A stretch of 64,000 nt of DNA from Lineolata rhizophorae (GCA_010093515.1 MU001674.1:1149469-1213468), one strand, 5' to 3'; shown: positions 20,777-32,585, counted from the first letter of the stretch. Notes: a model not told the origin generated them from the letters alone. Translations and numbers: made by a program.

Positions 20777-23469
20777 GACGCCTGGACATGGGGTATACGC
20801 GGAACTTCGGGGACGTCAGAGGCAAAAGGCATACCAGGATATAGGCAGCATCAAGAATACTGAGAATATTAGACGTTCGAGACGTTAGTAATAAGCTCTC
20901 CCCAAAAGGAGGTGTATAACAGTCCAGTGACATGCTTGCCACGAGATCGAACTCATACAAATTCAAAGACTAGCGAATAATGAACGCCATATTCTAACAG
21001 GATGTTTTCGGAATGCGTGCCTAAGCCACCTACGCCGGAATGGTTCCCAATCGTTCCTTTACCGGCTAGGGGCCCCACCCGACTCCGTCAATGTCGGAGC
21101 CCACTTCAGTCGTCTTTACTCCAATAACATATCGACATCGCAGGGTTACCGCTAAAGCATCTGATTCGCTGGGCTTAAGCTAACAGTTTCTGGCAGGACC
21201 TACGCAAATTGATTGGTTTGAACATGCCAGGCAGTGCTACAGAGCCAATAACCGAAGAAGTGTTGCAAGAGACCCCACAGCACGAACAGATCAACTGAAC
21301 CCCTATCGGTTCTAGTAGACTTTTTTAGCAGCTGAAAGAAGGTAGCTGCCGAGCATATAGTCGGTGAAGATCGTAAGAGAATCGTCTATTTCACTGAGCG
21401 CGAGAATAAACACCCGAGATCCTAGTTTGCATGAATCCACTGTCCTCACAGATGCGTAGGTGGTGCAGTGTGGGCTGTTCTCGTCCTGCCTTCTGAGCAT
21501 GAGCGCTGGGGTCAGCGTGACTAGAGACAGCGGTTGGAGAAAAGGGTTGATTTCCTCTTGTGGTATGTAGCTGTGCGGGTGGGCGGGCCAGAAAAGCTGG
21601 CGCCATCCGCAGGCGTTAGCGCCCGAGCGGGCGGGCAGCCAGCCCGTCTCCATCCCGCGCCCTCCCGTCGGATTGCGCAGCGGCCCTTATCGGAGGCTTG
21701 CGCCATCGCCGCCACTTTTGCTTTTTTTTTGCACTCCTGGCCCGCACGCGCGCCTTCTCCTACCTTTTCTTTTTGGCCCGCTCGTGGCGGTTCTGCGCGC
21801 GCAAGGGAGGCGATCGCTCCCCGTGGGTAGAGGCCGGGAAACAAGTTTCACGAGGGCCGCGATGTTGTAGCGATCCCAGCGATGCCTGCGCTATCTGCTG
21901 CGGGAGAAGCCATGGGGCTAGTCATCGGCCGAGGGTTGCGCGCATCATTGTCTATGCAGATACTGGACGCCCCAGGGCGGATCTCGTGAGGGCGAGATCA
22001 CCGCGGTAAGAGAACAGGGCGTGCTTGCTTACGCGCCGCTTTTTGTCACTTTTCGGAAGCCCGTTTGCAGTGACAAACACCGAGCTCCGTTCCAGGAAGA
22101 GAGAAATTGGCTCTCTTTTGTTTATTTCGGCAAGAAGCGGGCCAGACCTCTTGCGAGAGAAATGCCGCTTTTCTTATATTTAATATCCGTTAGCAAGGGG
22201 AGCAACGGTCCTCGGCAGCTCGGCACCAAGAAGGGGGCTTTGCGGGATGACGGCTGGGCACATGTGCGCCCGTTTTCGTGATGCCGCCGCGTGTGGGCAT
22301 GACATCCCGCGGGGGTTGGAAATTCAGACGCCAGCCAGCCTGCCAGAAGCAAAATCATCATCTGTTCCATCCCGTCCGTGCGAGAGAAACTAACGCGGAT
22401 AAGGCAGTACCTGCATGCTAGTTTGCCTCTCGTAGGAGTGTCCTGTCCCGTCCTTCGCCGTCTGCGAGTGCACAGGTCTCCGTAAAGAGAAGGTCGAGGA
22501 GCGTGCAGTTACAGAAGAAGAACCGCGTGCCATTTCGATATATATTTGAAGCAATTGGAAACTCTGTCCGCTTTTGGTGCATGGCGTGTTTCCGGTAGTT
22601 TCGAGTTACGAGCATCCGGACAAGAACAGTATGTCTACAACGAGTTTGGAGACTGCAGGTCCCAGGAACGGCCGACGCCTGAGATGCCTCCCAAGTGGTG
22701 GGTGACGTCCACCTTAGCGCTCCCGGCATAGCGGTCAACACCCACACGCCGCGGAGACTCTCGCCTCATTTAGTTACGGCACTTCTCGATGTTTCGAAGG
22801 GTCCCTGGGCCTTGCAGGATCGAAGTCAGGACTGACGGCTATTCATTGGCTGGTGCTCCCTCGATCGACCATATGTCTAGGCCGGCACGCCAACCACTTA
22901 CGACAGTGGTCCCTAGCCCCTTCCCGCTCACTCTTTCTCAGCGCAGTTCGCTCTGATCCTAACCACGCCAGAGGTCAGTTTACCGAACAAACAATTGTTG
23001 GAATGTCACTCTTCCGCTAGCGTTGTGATGAGATTAGGGACCTCACATAATCCGTTCTGCACGTCTACTGATAAGTGCTTCTTTTTTCTACTGTACTTTT
23101 CTATTCTTCAGCCCGGCTTTTGACTTCATTCTTGTACCAAAAAGTCTGTGATCTACCTCGGCAAGTGGCTTGGTGGGCATTGAAGGCTCGTTCGCTTCAA
23201 CAACCTGTTCGCTGTCTAGGCCATCCACCCCCGGAAAGGTGGCGCTGGAGAAGGAGCGCCCTGCAAAACCTCCGTGGGGAACGACAGACATATAGAGGCT
23301 GCTCGAATCCACCCGCCGGCGCGGCGCCAGCTCCGCGCACGTACTCGCTCTGTCGTGCCATTGACTCTAATTCGACGATTCCTGCAAGATCATGACACTG
23401 TTGTAGACTTCCACTCGCAACAACTTCTTTTCTTACAGATATCCATCCCATCTAATTAATTCTTCAAAA

Positions 23470-25181
23470 ATGGGGGGCTTCGACATCGCGTTCCAGCGCG
23501 AGCTAGCCAGGAACACTTGGCCGATGTACGGGGTTGGCATGTTTATAATTCTTCTACGAATGTGAGTTGTCCGCTTCATGTTGCAATTACTCCGCTGACA
23601 CTGTATGACAGGTATGCCAGAATCCATAGGCATGGAATTCGAGGGTTGGCGCCGGATGACTATCTGATGCTCTCCGCCGGCGTATGGTTCCTTATAGACG
23701 CCGGCCTCCCAAGGATGTTGCTTACATAGATTAGGCACTCTACACTACTCTAGTAGTGTGTTTGAATATTATTGCGACTGGAGGTGGCAGCAACTTGTTT
23801 CTGCCAGAGGAGTACCCGACATTCGACGAAGAGGAAATACAAGATCGAATCAAAGGTTCGAAGATCGTCGTCCTATCTGAACAGGTAAGATAATGGTCTA
23901 AATGCAGCTAGAGTATTCGAGTCTGACCTTTCCCAGGCTATGCTTTGTGTCATCTACAACCTGAAAGCGTGTCTTCTCTTTATGTACTATCGTCTTACCA
24001 CCGGCTCTAACCAACAACGGATGGTCAAATGGCTGGCGGCATACGTCTTCCTTGCATGGGTTGGAACAGAGTTTGCTTTCTTTTTTGCCTGCCGACCGTT
24101 TAGTGGCTACTGGGCGGTTCCTCCGCCGAATCCGCAGTGCACTACCCTTGAACACTATGCTATCTCACAGATGTGCTTCAACATCACTAGCGATCTGCTT
24201 ATGCTGGGCATTCCTATTGCTCTAGTCAGCGGTCTCTCCCTTCCTTTGAAGCAGAAGATCGTCCTGGGCATCGTCTTCAGCATGGGTGTCTTCGTCGTAC
24301 GTACATCCGGATCCTAAGTTTATCCAATCCACCTACGCTCAATCTAACACTTGTTCCAGATCATCGCCGCCATCCTCACCAAATACTACAACCTTTCCAA
24401 CGTCTACGACACGTCCTACATGCTGTGGTACTTCCGCGAAGCCTCTGTCGCCGTCTACGTCGCCAACCTCCCCATGATCTGGCCCCTCCTCCGCGAGTGG
24501 TTCCCGTTCCTGCGCGACCTCTCGACTGCCACAGGGGCCGGGCCTTCGGCTGCCCTACCCCGCTACAACAAGGACGGTTTCACCCAGCCGTCCGACATCC
24601 GCAGCGCGACAGGCACAGTCGGCAACGCCAGCAGCAGCGGCCGCGGCCACCACCGCAGCAAGCTCTCCTCGCTCACCAGCTCCGCCGTCGGCCGCTCCCT
24701 CGGCATGCACCGCCTCTCCTCCATCGAGGGTGCCGCCTCCGGCTCCTCGTCCACCCAGGACATCAAGCTGCAGGAAGGCCTCTCGAGCCCGACGACGGCC
24801 GCGCCCGCCCCGGCCGCCCAACACCACCAACACCACCGCTCGGCGCATCCGCACTTCGACGCCGGGCTTGAGCGCCTCGGCATCCGCCGCCCGGCGACGC
24901 CCGAGAGCGACGAGCGCGCCCTGCATGGCGGAGATGTGGAGAAAAGCGCGGCGAGCGGCGGCGGTAGTGGTGGTGCCGCCGGCGGGAATGGAGGGGGCTG
25001 GGGCATCGCGCCCATTCGCGCGCAGGTGCACATTGAGATTGAGAGGGATAGCGATAGTGAGGTGGAGAGGCATGTGGGTGGCGCGGGTAGGGGGGGTTCG
25101 CAGGTGGGGTGGCAGGATCAGGCGAGGCAGATGAGAGAGGTGAGGATCGAGGGAGGGGGCGAGGGGAGAAGGAAGGATTGA
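23470..25181 (+). CDS. Seven-TM fungal rhodopsin-domain (PTH11-like) integral membrane protein
   Basis: Five exons (23470-23561, 23612-23681, 23735-23884, 23937-24296, 24360-25181) keep frame and give 497 aa. Seven hydrophobic helices can be followed, in order: YGVGMFIILLRMYARI, LMLSAGALYTTLVVCLNIIA, MLCVIYNLKACLLFMYY, AAYVFLAWVGTEFAFFFACR, LLMLGIPIALVSG, IVLGIVFSMGVFVIIAAIL and ASVAVYVANLPMIWPLL. The AWVGTEFAFFFACRPFSGYW and CFNITSDLLMLGIPI blocks are typical of the fungal rhodopsin domain found in PTH11-like putative receptors. There is no CFEM domain. The cytoplasmic tail (about residues 280-497) is long and disordered, with Ser-, His- and Gly-rich runs, acidic near the end. Function as a surface sensor is inferred from the family. 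Ligand unknown. Confidence 0.85.
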
Positions 25182-27282
25182 AATGTCGTTATTGGTTGAC
25201 TCTTTCCTTTTCTTTTCCCCTTCCTTCCTTTAGCCGATTTTGAATGCGGCTTTCTCAAGTAGATTGTATTGTATTTCTTTTTTTTTCTGTACGATTTGTG
25301 TTTAACTTTCAGTTAGGCACAGTGCTTCGATTGACGGCGGCGGCGTTATATAATAGTCACAGGAATTAATGAGTTCATAAGTTAAATTTCGCATTATAAT
25401 TCTGCAGGAACCAATGTTCAGTTCCTATTCCCGTCCCTCTATGTATGCCTACCCCAATAAACCTCTTCCGAAGTTCATGGGTTTTACTCAAGAATATGAA
25501 CGCACAAGAATTGTACCACGTTCTTGTAACGAGTCCAGACCTCAGGTCCATTGAAAATAGTCCCATGCTACTCTTAGCCTACGCGCTCCAAAGCACTACT
25601 AGCTGTAGATGTTCCAGGCAGTTGTGAAGCATGATTCATTATTACACTCTCGGATACTCTTTGGGTTTACCAAGGCAATAACATCATCCGTTATTCAAAC
25701 GTCCGTCTGGGTGTGCCGTGCAATGCTCATCCAGTACGTCCTCCCCATTTTCAGCGGAAAGTTAAGTATCTGTTCAACACCGCCGTATAATCACCAGCTT
25801 CAGTTTTGAAAGGCATCGACTACTTTCGAGAAAACAAGAGTGAAAAAACGTAGCGTTTTCCATCCCGCCAAGCTCGAGCCAGACTAAGACGAAAAGGGTT
25901 TTAGAAGGCCTGCCTTTATGCTCCGTACATCGAGCAAACGGGGATACTACATTTCCGTCTAGAGGGGATGATTTAAAGTTCGTCTCCTTCTGGCAACGGA
26001 ATTCTTGTGCGCGCGCAGCGTCGTTTCCAAAGTAGACAACGATGTTTTGTGCGAATTTTGTGAAAAGTCCACCGAATTTCTGGCTGGGGCAAAATGGTTA
26101 ATGCTGGTTGCGGCAAAGGGAAGGCATAGCTTTGGAGATGAACTTGAAAATATTTTGTGTCAGTTGACAGGCAAATTTAGTTCTGTAGCAGTCGGTTTTG
26201 GCATTAGGAATTCGCGAGATTGGACGCGGATAAAGATGCCCTGAGAAGACTTGGTATTAGGGTAGCCATAGATGATTCTACTCCAGCTCTTAATTAAGTT
26301 TTCTAAAGTTCTTGTTCGTGAAATTGGCGGCTATAATCGCCCTCATCAAACTTCAATCGGAGCAAAGCAATTAGTTAAAGGAGATATCCTTATCAAAGGG
26401 TCAGACATTCGTGATTGGCCTGCACTACATGGCGGTAGAACTTTACTAACAATAAAAACAAAGCAGCCGGAGCTAGAATTAGGGAGCTCAACAGGCTTTG
26501 TGGGCGGCAACTTTTCGTGGGATTAATGCGCCTTTAAACTTTCCCATGTTTTGAGCAAGTCCGGTATCTGCGGGCCCGCGTTAGTATGTTGAACTCATCT
26601 CGGCCATGTAAAAGAAAAAAGGCTAGGTGGTCTGGGAACCGCAACCGACAGGGCTGCAAGTGTGCGGTGTAGTGTTGAATATTTTGTCAACCTTTTAAAC
26701 GGGTATGATCTAATCCAGAGCGCCGAGCTCCGGCCGTATTCAAGCATTTAAAAATCACATTGGAAGAGCAAAAATAGTGAGGTAAGCTAGTGGGCTTGAA
26801 CTTACTTCGTACCGGCATGAAGAGCATCGAGGGGTTTCACGGTTGTTGCGTCAGGGTGTCGAAAATTAGCAATCCACGCTAGCCTGATTATGCTAAGCGT
26901 ATGCATGGCGTCAAAATCGCAACATCCTGATTGGCTCACACGAACATCATCCACACTCAACAGTGATCGAACTCGGAGCTTCGGTCTTGATTCTCGTTGG
27001 GAATATCGTTGTTAGGAATACATGCATCCCACCACGCGTTGAGGCACGAGCCGTTCAGTCTGTAGATAAGAATTATAGTAAGTCTTGTCTTCAGCATCAA
27101 TCGCATCGTAGGATAAAAATTACCTTAAGGATGAGCATGTCGATTGGGCTCTCTAGCACCCGATTAAGCCCCTGCCGTTGAAAGAACCTGAGCACCCCTT
27201 TTGTCGATTCTGACCCCAGTCGCTACCAGTCTGCTGGGCCAGCCTCGCATCTCGTACGTCCGCAGTCCCTCGGCCACAACCC
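25182..27282. other. Gene-free stretch, AT-richer than the flanking genes
   Basis: No frame with convincing codon use is present. Short plus-strand frames at 26005-26526 have no recognisable features. No repeats with LTR or TIR structure were seen. Confidence 0.35.
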
Positions 27283-28014
27283 TCAAATTGGAGTGTAAAT
27301 CTTGACCGTCTTCACCACGCGTCCACGGCAAACTGGGCAAGTGACATGTCCCAGCTTATCCTTGCACCACTTGCCCTTCATGAGTTCGTCGGCGCACCAT
27401 TGGCACGTGGCGAGGTGGTTGCAGGGCGAAAAGGCCGTGTCGGACAGCTGCTCGAGGCACACCTTGCAGCTCATGTTGAGGACGAGGTCGCGCTCGGTCT
27501 TGGGTGCCGGCTTGGGGGGGAGCTGAATCTTGGGCTGCTTCCCGTATCTGCCCGAGTTAACGGCGGCAGCAGCGGCCCGCGGCTCCTGGTGTCCGAAAAG
27601 GGTCTCCATGCTACTGGACTGTGGAGCCGGGAGCCGGCTGGACGGCAACTGGGCCTCGCCCGACGACGGCGGCGGCGAGCCGCGCGCGCGAGAGACGAGG
27701 AACTCGCGCGGGATGCCGAGCTCGCGGCCAAAGGCGGAGCGCGGGTCTGTCGCCGTACTCGGCTCGCCTTGCAGCTCGCTGTGGACCCGCAAGTTCTCCT
27801 GCGACAGAGGCGCGGGGCCGAACAGGGGGTTGTCGGCGGCGTGGCGCATGCGGGCCGTGGCTAGCAAGTGTTCTTGGGTGAAGCGCATGTAGCTCGTCGA
27901 CATATGGAATGGAAAAGGCGGGCTAGTGAGCCAATTGCCGGCGCCCTCAGTCTGCGTTTGCTCGTGGGCGGATCCGGCGGCGGCCCGGAGGTCAGAATCC
28001 CTAGGCGAAGACAT
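27283..28014 (-). CDS. C-terminal RING-finger protein 1 of 3 (putative E3 ubiquitin ligase)
   Basis: One coding exon of 243 aa starting at the MSSPRDSDLR ATG at 28014. The first 180 residues are disordered (Pro/Ser/Ala) with no known domain. The C-terminal 60 residues form a C3HC4 RING: CKVC, then CNHLATCQWC, then CPVC, with all eight ligands in the usual spacing (C-x2-C, C-x-H, C-x2-C, C-x2-C). The style is the short RING-HC found at the end of IAP/MUL1-like ligases. RING-HC domains recruit E2 enzymes, and the substrate is unknown. It is the first and most downstream of three minus-strand RING genes in tandem. The in-frame ATG at 28053 lies inside the 5'UTR intron. Confidence 0.82.
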   Translation of the reverse strand: MSSPRDSDLRAAAGSAHEQTQTEGAGNWLTSPPFPFHMSTSYMRFTQEHLLATARMRHAADNPLFGPAPLSQENLRVHSELQGEPSTATDPRSAFGRELGIPREFLVSRARGSPPPSSGEAQLPSSRLPAPQSSSMETLFGHQEPRAAAAAVNSGRYGKQPKIQLPPKPAPKTERDLVLNMSCKVCLEQLSDTAFSPCNHLATCQWCADELMKGKWCKDKLGHVTCPVCRGRVVKTVKIYTPI

Positions 28015-29101
28015 CTTGATTGCTGCTTGGGAGGGTGTGTTAGAATGGCACAAACGCGTGATACTGGTTTACGAATGATATGTGCTCGTCGGGTACTTAC
28101 GGCCACGAGTCTGAACCCGCAGGTTTGCCTCCACAATGCCGTGCCTTTGGACCTAGCCGGTGCTAGGAATTGAGGATGGCCAACGGAGGCGGTAGGAGTT
28201 TGTCAAGGAGAGGTTTAAGTGAGGCGCGGTGGAGAAGAAATATTGGTTAGTCTCGGCTCCGGGGTTCAAAGTTGGCCCGCTGACCGGCTGCGCGGTAGCG
28301 GATTATTGGCCTTTGAGCTCCGGTTGCTTCACGGAGGGGCGTGGGTTCTGCTGCCTGGCACGACTACTGTAGCAGCCCGTCAGACGCGGGCGACCCAGGC
28401 TTCCCTCCTTGAATGTCTTTCAGCATCAATTCTCGAGCCGAAGACGCAAACGAAAGCAACCAACCTTTTCTCAGAACGCCGAGTTGCGGGAAAGAATTCA
28501 ATTGACGAATGGCAATTGACGGGAGCTTAGGCACGCTTCGTCAACGCCAGAGCTGTCAAACTCGCCCGGCCGCTAGGATGCGCTAGACGGACCGGAATTC
28601 GATGTCATGGGCCGGACCGGCATATGCTTTCTGAAACCTTGGCTAGCACAGGACCGCAGCTGTGGAAATGCAACCGGTACCGAAGGCTTGGCAGGTGTTA
28701 TTCCGGGAAAGGCTGTGTAACAATCCGCGCCGCTCTTCCGCGCCTATCCGACGCCCTATGGCAGGTTGCAAGGCATGGGCTCAAGCATCACAGCCATGCC
28801 CCAGAGGGTCACTACATTCCGTGTAGAACCATAACTGTTTTGACTCGAAGTAGAAATTGGCTTCGTGAATTGCCTATCTAGATTACATCTGAATAAACAG
28901 AAAAGCATGGTTGCATTCTTCCTAATCTGAAACGCTCGCTGCAGGCCTTGGCTCCCAAGAGCGCCGCCCTTATTTGTCCAATCTCCTATCATTTCAGCAT
29001 CTTCGTCCATTCTGCCACTCGTCATAACAGTTCAGTTGGACTTCGATCGATACCAATTGCTCAGCGCCGCCCAAACTGAACGTGCGCTCAATTTTAGACT
29101 C
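28015..29101. other. Spacer between RING genes 1 and 2
   Basis: This holds the promoter and 5'UTR of the first RING gene and the 3' flank of the second. No other gene is recognised. Confidence 0.4.
28023..28100 (-). other. 5'UTR intron of RING gene 1
   Basis: On the minus strand, ggcc|gtaagt at 28100 and caagcag ending at 28023, eight bases before the ATG, define a 78-nt intron with a pyrimidine-containing 3' end. Inferred from strong splice signals. Confidence 0.6.
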
Positions 29102-29863
29102 CTATACATGGAAGGCTCGGATATAGTGACGGATTCTGGTGCGGCAGATGGGACACCGCGGGCGTCTCCCCTCAAATGGATCAGTTGACATGTCTAGGAA
29201 TGTCTCCGCGCACTCCAGACACATAGTCTGGTGCCCGCAAGGAGCGAAGACGACGGTCGCTAGCTCATCGAAGCAAATCTTACAGGCCATGTCAATGGTA
29301 AGCCCCTCTTGTGTTTGAGGCGTCGGAGTCGGGGATGGAGGGCGGGGTGTGGTTGTGTGAGGCACGTCTTGAAGTTGCCGCTCTGCGGTGTGTGACCGCC
29401 TTCGAACATCGTCAGGTTCATGCCGGTTCAGCGCTTGGCTTCGTCGATGGCTAGACTCATCCACCGGGGATGGTTCGTATTCGTTGCCCATAGGGTTTAG
29501 TGCAGGGAGCAGCTCCTTTAGGCGGAGTATTCGGGCGGCAGCTTCGGGGTCCCGCTGGCAAATCCGGTCGATACACTGGTCCATCTCTCGCAGATCTCCA
29601 TGAAAGACTGTACGGAACAATGCTTGCACTATTCTAAAGAGCAGATCTTGTAGTTCGGCTGGGGAGGACACGTTGGGAAGCGACTCCATTAGCCCGACAA
29701 GCCGGATCGCAGCTGCCGGGTCATGAGCGTAAACTGAGACCAAGAGCTCGTCCATATGTTCGCACATTTCATGAGATGCCATACGAATGTAAGCTTGTAA
29801 TGTTCTGAAGTCTAAATCATCGGCTTCGGCTGGGCCTGGAACGTATCCGGCGTTTCTAGACAT
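29102..29863 (-). CDS. C-terminal RING-finger protein 2 of 3, with internal helical repeat
   Basis: Single exon, 253 aa. The C-terminal RING has CKIC, CGHQTMCLEC and CPIC, again C3HC4, with a longer loop before the last pair than protein 1. Unlike its neighbours the N-terminal half looks folded. A roughly 43-residue helical unit occurs twice (about 21-63 and 78-120). The best-aligned cores are MDELLVSVYAHDPAAAIRLV with ESLP, and MDQCIDRICQRDPEAAARIL with ELLP. Residues 125-185 are a disordered linker. I cannot name the repeat. Role as an E3 ligase is inferred from the RING. It sits between two other RING genes on the same strand. Confidence 0.8.
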   Translation of the reverse strand: MSRNAGYVPGPAEADDLDFRTLQAYIRMASHEMCEHMDELLVSVYAHDPAAAIRLVGLMESLPNVSSPAELQDLLFRIVQALFRTVFHGDLREMDQCIDRICQRDPEAAARILRLKELLPALNPMGNEYEPSPVDESSHRRSQALNRHEPDDVRRRSHTAERQLQDVPHTTTPRPPSPTPTPQTQEGLTIDMACKICFDELATVVFAPCGHQTMCLECAETFLDMSTDPFEGRRPRCPICRTRIRHYIRAFHV

Positions 29864-30804
29864 TTCTAACTGCGTGTGTTTGTTGGCAAGTCCTAAATGA
29901 TATGCGGTGGTTATAATGAATATGCTACGTTGACATAGATATTAAAGCAGTCCGAATCTTACCAAGGCCTTTTTTCAGTTCACGGAGATGTGTCCTTTGA
30001 GTTTCAAACCGTGGATATGATATGTCAAATAGTAGAAAGCAGCTCTCCGTAAAAAGAATACTAAAGTTCAAGAAGCTAGCTTAAAATTTTTGCAGTGGCG
30101 GACATAGCCTTTGCAACTTGAAGCAGCAAGAGAACTAGCTTTTGTTAAAAAAAGAAGGAGGACGGCAAGTGGGAACTTTGAAGGCTGCTCCGATCATGGA
30201 AGGCTATAGAACGTCGGCTTTGGCTGTGAATAAGCAGTAAAACATGTACGTACTACAACAGTAGCGAATAGTCGAAAAGAACAGTCTTGACGAAGCGGGA
30301 GAGTTGATTGGTAAGTGAGGCTTCCCGCGAGTTCCTTAGTGGAATATGGACAGACTAATCCACGTGAGTGAAGATATGCCCGGCTTTCTGTGATGTGAAT
30401 TACGGATACTATTGGTCGCCCTGATAGTAAAAATAGTCGACGTACGTACTTACAAATATGACTTGTTAGCTCTAGAATTTCTATGCCTTTCCAGTCATCC
30501 CACTTTTGTATGTTCTCTTTTAGATTTTAAGCTCGTGAACAACTCCTCCCGGTGGTGATACAGCGCGTGAATCTTTACGTTAGGCTTGGGCGAGCGAGGA
30601 GCTTGAGCGTTCTCAATCACATTTGCGTAAGCATAAGCAGCGCTGCCTCGTAGCAAAGAAATTCTAATATGGAAAGCTAAATCTTATCAAAAACACAATT
30701 ATTTAACTATTAGTGGTCGAACCCCCCCCAAAAGATAACCATAGCAAAGCGAGGACTAAGCCCACAACAAAACTAATCCCCAGCAACCCCTCTCTCCAGC
30801 CTAC
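29864..30804. other. Spacer between RING genes 2 and 3
   Basis: An AT-rich intergenic stretch with the promoter of RING gene 2 and the 3' flank of RING gene 3. Nothing else is recognised. Confidence 0.4.
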
Positions 30805-31599
30805 TCAAACCGGGAGCGCCCTCACAACTCCCGAAATCTCCGCCCGGCACACCGGGCAGCGCGGCCGAACGAGGAACCCCGCCACGTTCATCTGCGGCAC
30901 GCCGATGAGCTGCTCCGCGCACCACGAGCACGCCATCTGGTGCCCGCAGTCCTGGAACACCACGTTGGCAAGCTGCTCGAAGCAGATCTTGCAGCTCATG
31001 CGGAGCGTGAGCTCCTCCTCGGTCCGGGGCTCGGGCTCGACCTCGCCGCCCAAGCCGCGGCGCCGCGGCGCCTGGAACTGCGCGGGGGCGGGTGCTGGAG
31101 CTGGCGCCGGCGCCGGCGCCGGCGCTTGCGCTTGCGGCGCTGGGCCCCCAGGCTGCCTGCCGAGCATGTGCTGCAGTTGCGCAACCGGGAGTCCCAGTTG
31201 CACGCGCGGCTCGGCCGGCTGGACTAGCGGCGGGCCATCCCACTCCCAATGCCGCTGTCCAGCTGGCTGGCCCCGGCCATGAGGCCGGAGGTGGCCTCGG
31301 CGAAAGAACGGGCCGGGGAGAGGGGCCCGAAGTTCGGGCATCAGCCACCCATGCGCCTGGGAGATGCCCGGCTGTAGCGGCCTGGCGCGGCGAAAGGCCG
31401 GAGGTTCTGGCATTGGGTGGCCGAGGAGGAACGGCGCCGGGGCGGGCGGCACGATCTGGACGACTGCGGGAGGAGGGTTGCCGGTACGCCAGCGCTCCAC
31501 CCACTCCTCGCGGGCTCGGATCATGTCTTCGAGGAGTCCGCCCCGGAGCTCCTCCGGGAGCCGATGTGCGTTTGGCTGGTTGTTTTGGTGTTGGGACAT
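30805..31599 (-). CDS. C-terminal RING-finger protein 3 of 3
   Basis: Single exon, 264 aa, starting MSQHQNNQPN. The first 40 residues include a possible amphipathic helix (LLEDMIRAREEWVERWR). The middle is Pro/Arg/Gln-rich and ends in an Ala-Pro repeat of about ten units. The DNA of the repeat is a GGCGCC-type tandem. The C-terminal RING is CKICFEQL, CGHQMACSWC and CPVC, C3HC4, with a loop length close to that of protein 2. Within the RING the three neighbours share MxCK[IV]C, then a similar spacing, and end four to eight residues beyond a conserved CP[IV]CR. A putative E3 ubiquitin ligase by domain only. Confidence 0.8.
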   Translation of the reverse strand: MSQHQNNQPNAHRLPEELRGGLLEDMIRAREEWVERWRTGNPPPAVVQIVPPAPAPFLLGHPMPEPPAFRRARPLQPGISQAHGWLMPELRAPLPGPFFRRGHLRPHGRGQPAGQRHWEWDGPPLVQPAEPRVQLGLPVAQLQHMLGRQPGGPAPQAQAPAPAPAPAPAPAPAQFQAPRRRGLGGEVEPEPRTEEELTLRMSCKICFEQLANVVFQDCGHQMACSWCAEQLIGVPQMNVAGFLVRPRCPVCRAEISGVVRALPV

Positions 31600-32585
31600 T
31601 TTGTATAATAGAAGGGTCGGTGTTGGTAGTTTATAACTGAAGTATTGTTGTAAGGAGTCTTCAAAATTAGTAGGTTGGTAGACTGTTATCTCGTCGTGTA
31701 GTGGAGAGAGGGAGCCAGAAGATGGCGAGATGAAACGCTATTTATAGGTAGATGGACTAGACATTTTGCTAGTTGTGTTGCCATGATCCAAGTGGTGTTC
31801 CATGACAATGTGACTATAAATTATGAACTAAGGCGGTATGTTTATAGTAAAATTGATCTATGAAGTTCACAGCTTCAAATGCGCCAACACTAAGTTGGCG
31901 AGAGGAAAGGTGCTTGTTGGTGTATCCTTAGAAATAGCCGTAACGGCAAACAATAGTTGAACGACGTATAACTGATAGATAGGAGTGAACCGAGTAAAGG
32001 AGAATTTGAGTTTAGTCAACGGCGAAGCAAGTTCCCAAGTAAAGAACTATGGACACCTTGTTGTTTCTAGTGGGGCGGTGTTTTGCGTATGTTTTCCATC
32101 CGCTGATTGAAAAAAGTTCCAGACAAACAACCGCAACACGGTTAGCTACTTGCTGGAGACAATTTGCAGTCTCCTGCATATTGAAGAACTGAAAGACATA
32201 CCTTCTGACTTCATTATTCATCTGGCCGCTATGACATCGTTGCTACGAAAGGCTGGAACAAAGACAAACTAACCACATTATGAAAGGTACGGAGGGATGT
32301 ACTTAGCTGATCGTGCAACATTGCTTATTCATAACCAATAGGGATGCCTATAACCTTAGTTCATTTTTGCGGCGTTCGCAGACGCGTTTGGTAGCAAAGT
32401 TTTGAGGAGCGTACCTAACGCAAGACAATTATCTGTTTCTGTCCTTAACACTTAGATATAGGTGTCCTGCTGACTGATTAATAATAGAGGCGTAGTGTAT
32501 TAACTAGGGCTACTAGTATCAAGCTCACTAACAAGTCTTGTCAGCCATCCTACCCATTACCGAAATCAACCAAACCACCACTCAC
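31600..32585. other. Gene-free AT-rich spacer
   Basis: Promoter side of RING gene 3 and 3' flank of the acyltransferase gene. No gene or repeat is recognised. Confidence 0.4.

Larger units (their letters stand above)
18347..23469. other. Gene-poor 5-kb region containing an LTR fossil
   Basis: This is the largest gap between genes up to 55 kb. It has no supportable host gene. It contains T-rich runs (about 18740-18760), simple TTATTATTG-like tracts (about 20040-20090), and an LTR candidate with adjacent remnant listed separately. The final 400 bases lead into the seven-TM gene. An acceptor-like ttcttacag at about 23431-23439 may end a 5'UTR intron. Confidence 0.4.

Noticed and set aside
18347-23469. 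Possible large host gene hidden in the gene-poor region
   Set aside because: No run of frames with splice signals and conserved blocks could be assembled on either strand.
31102-31130. GGCGCC tandem block thought to be a regulatory repeat
   Set aside because: It encodes the Ala-Pro repeat of RING protein 3, so coding low complexity explains it.
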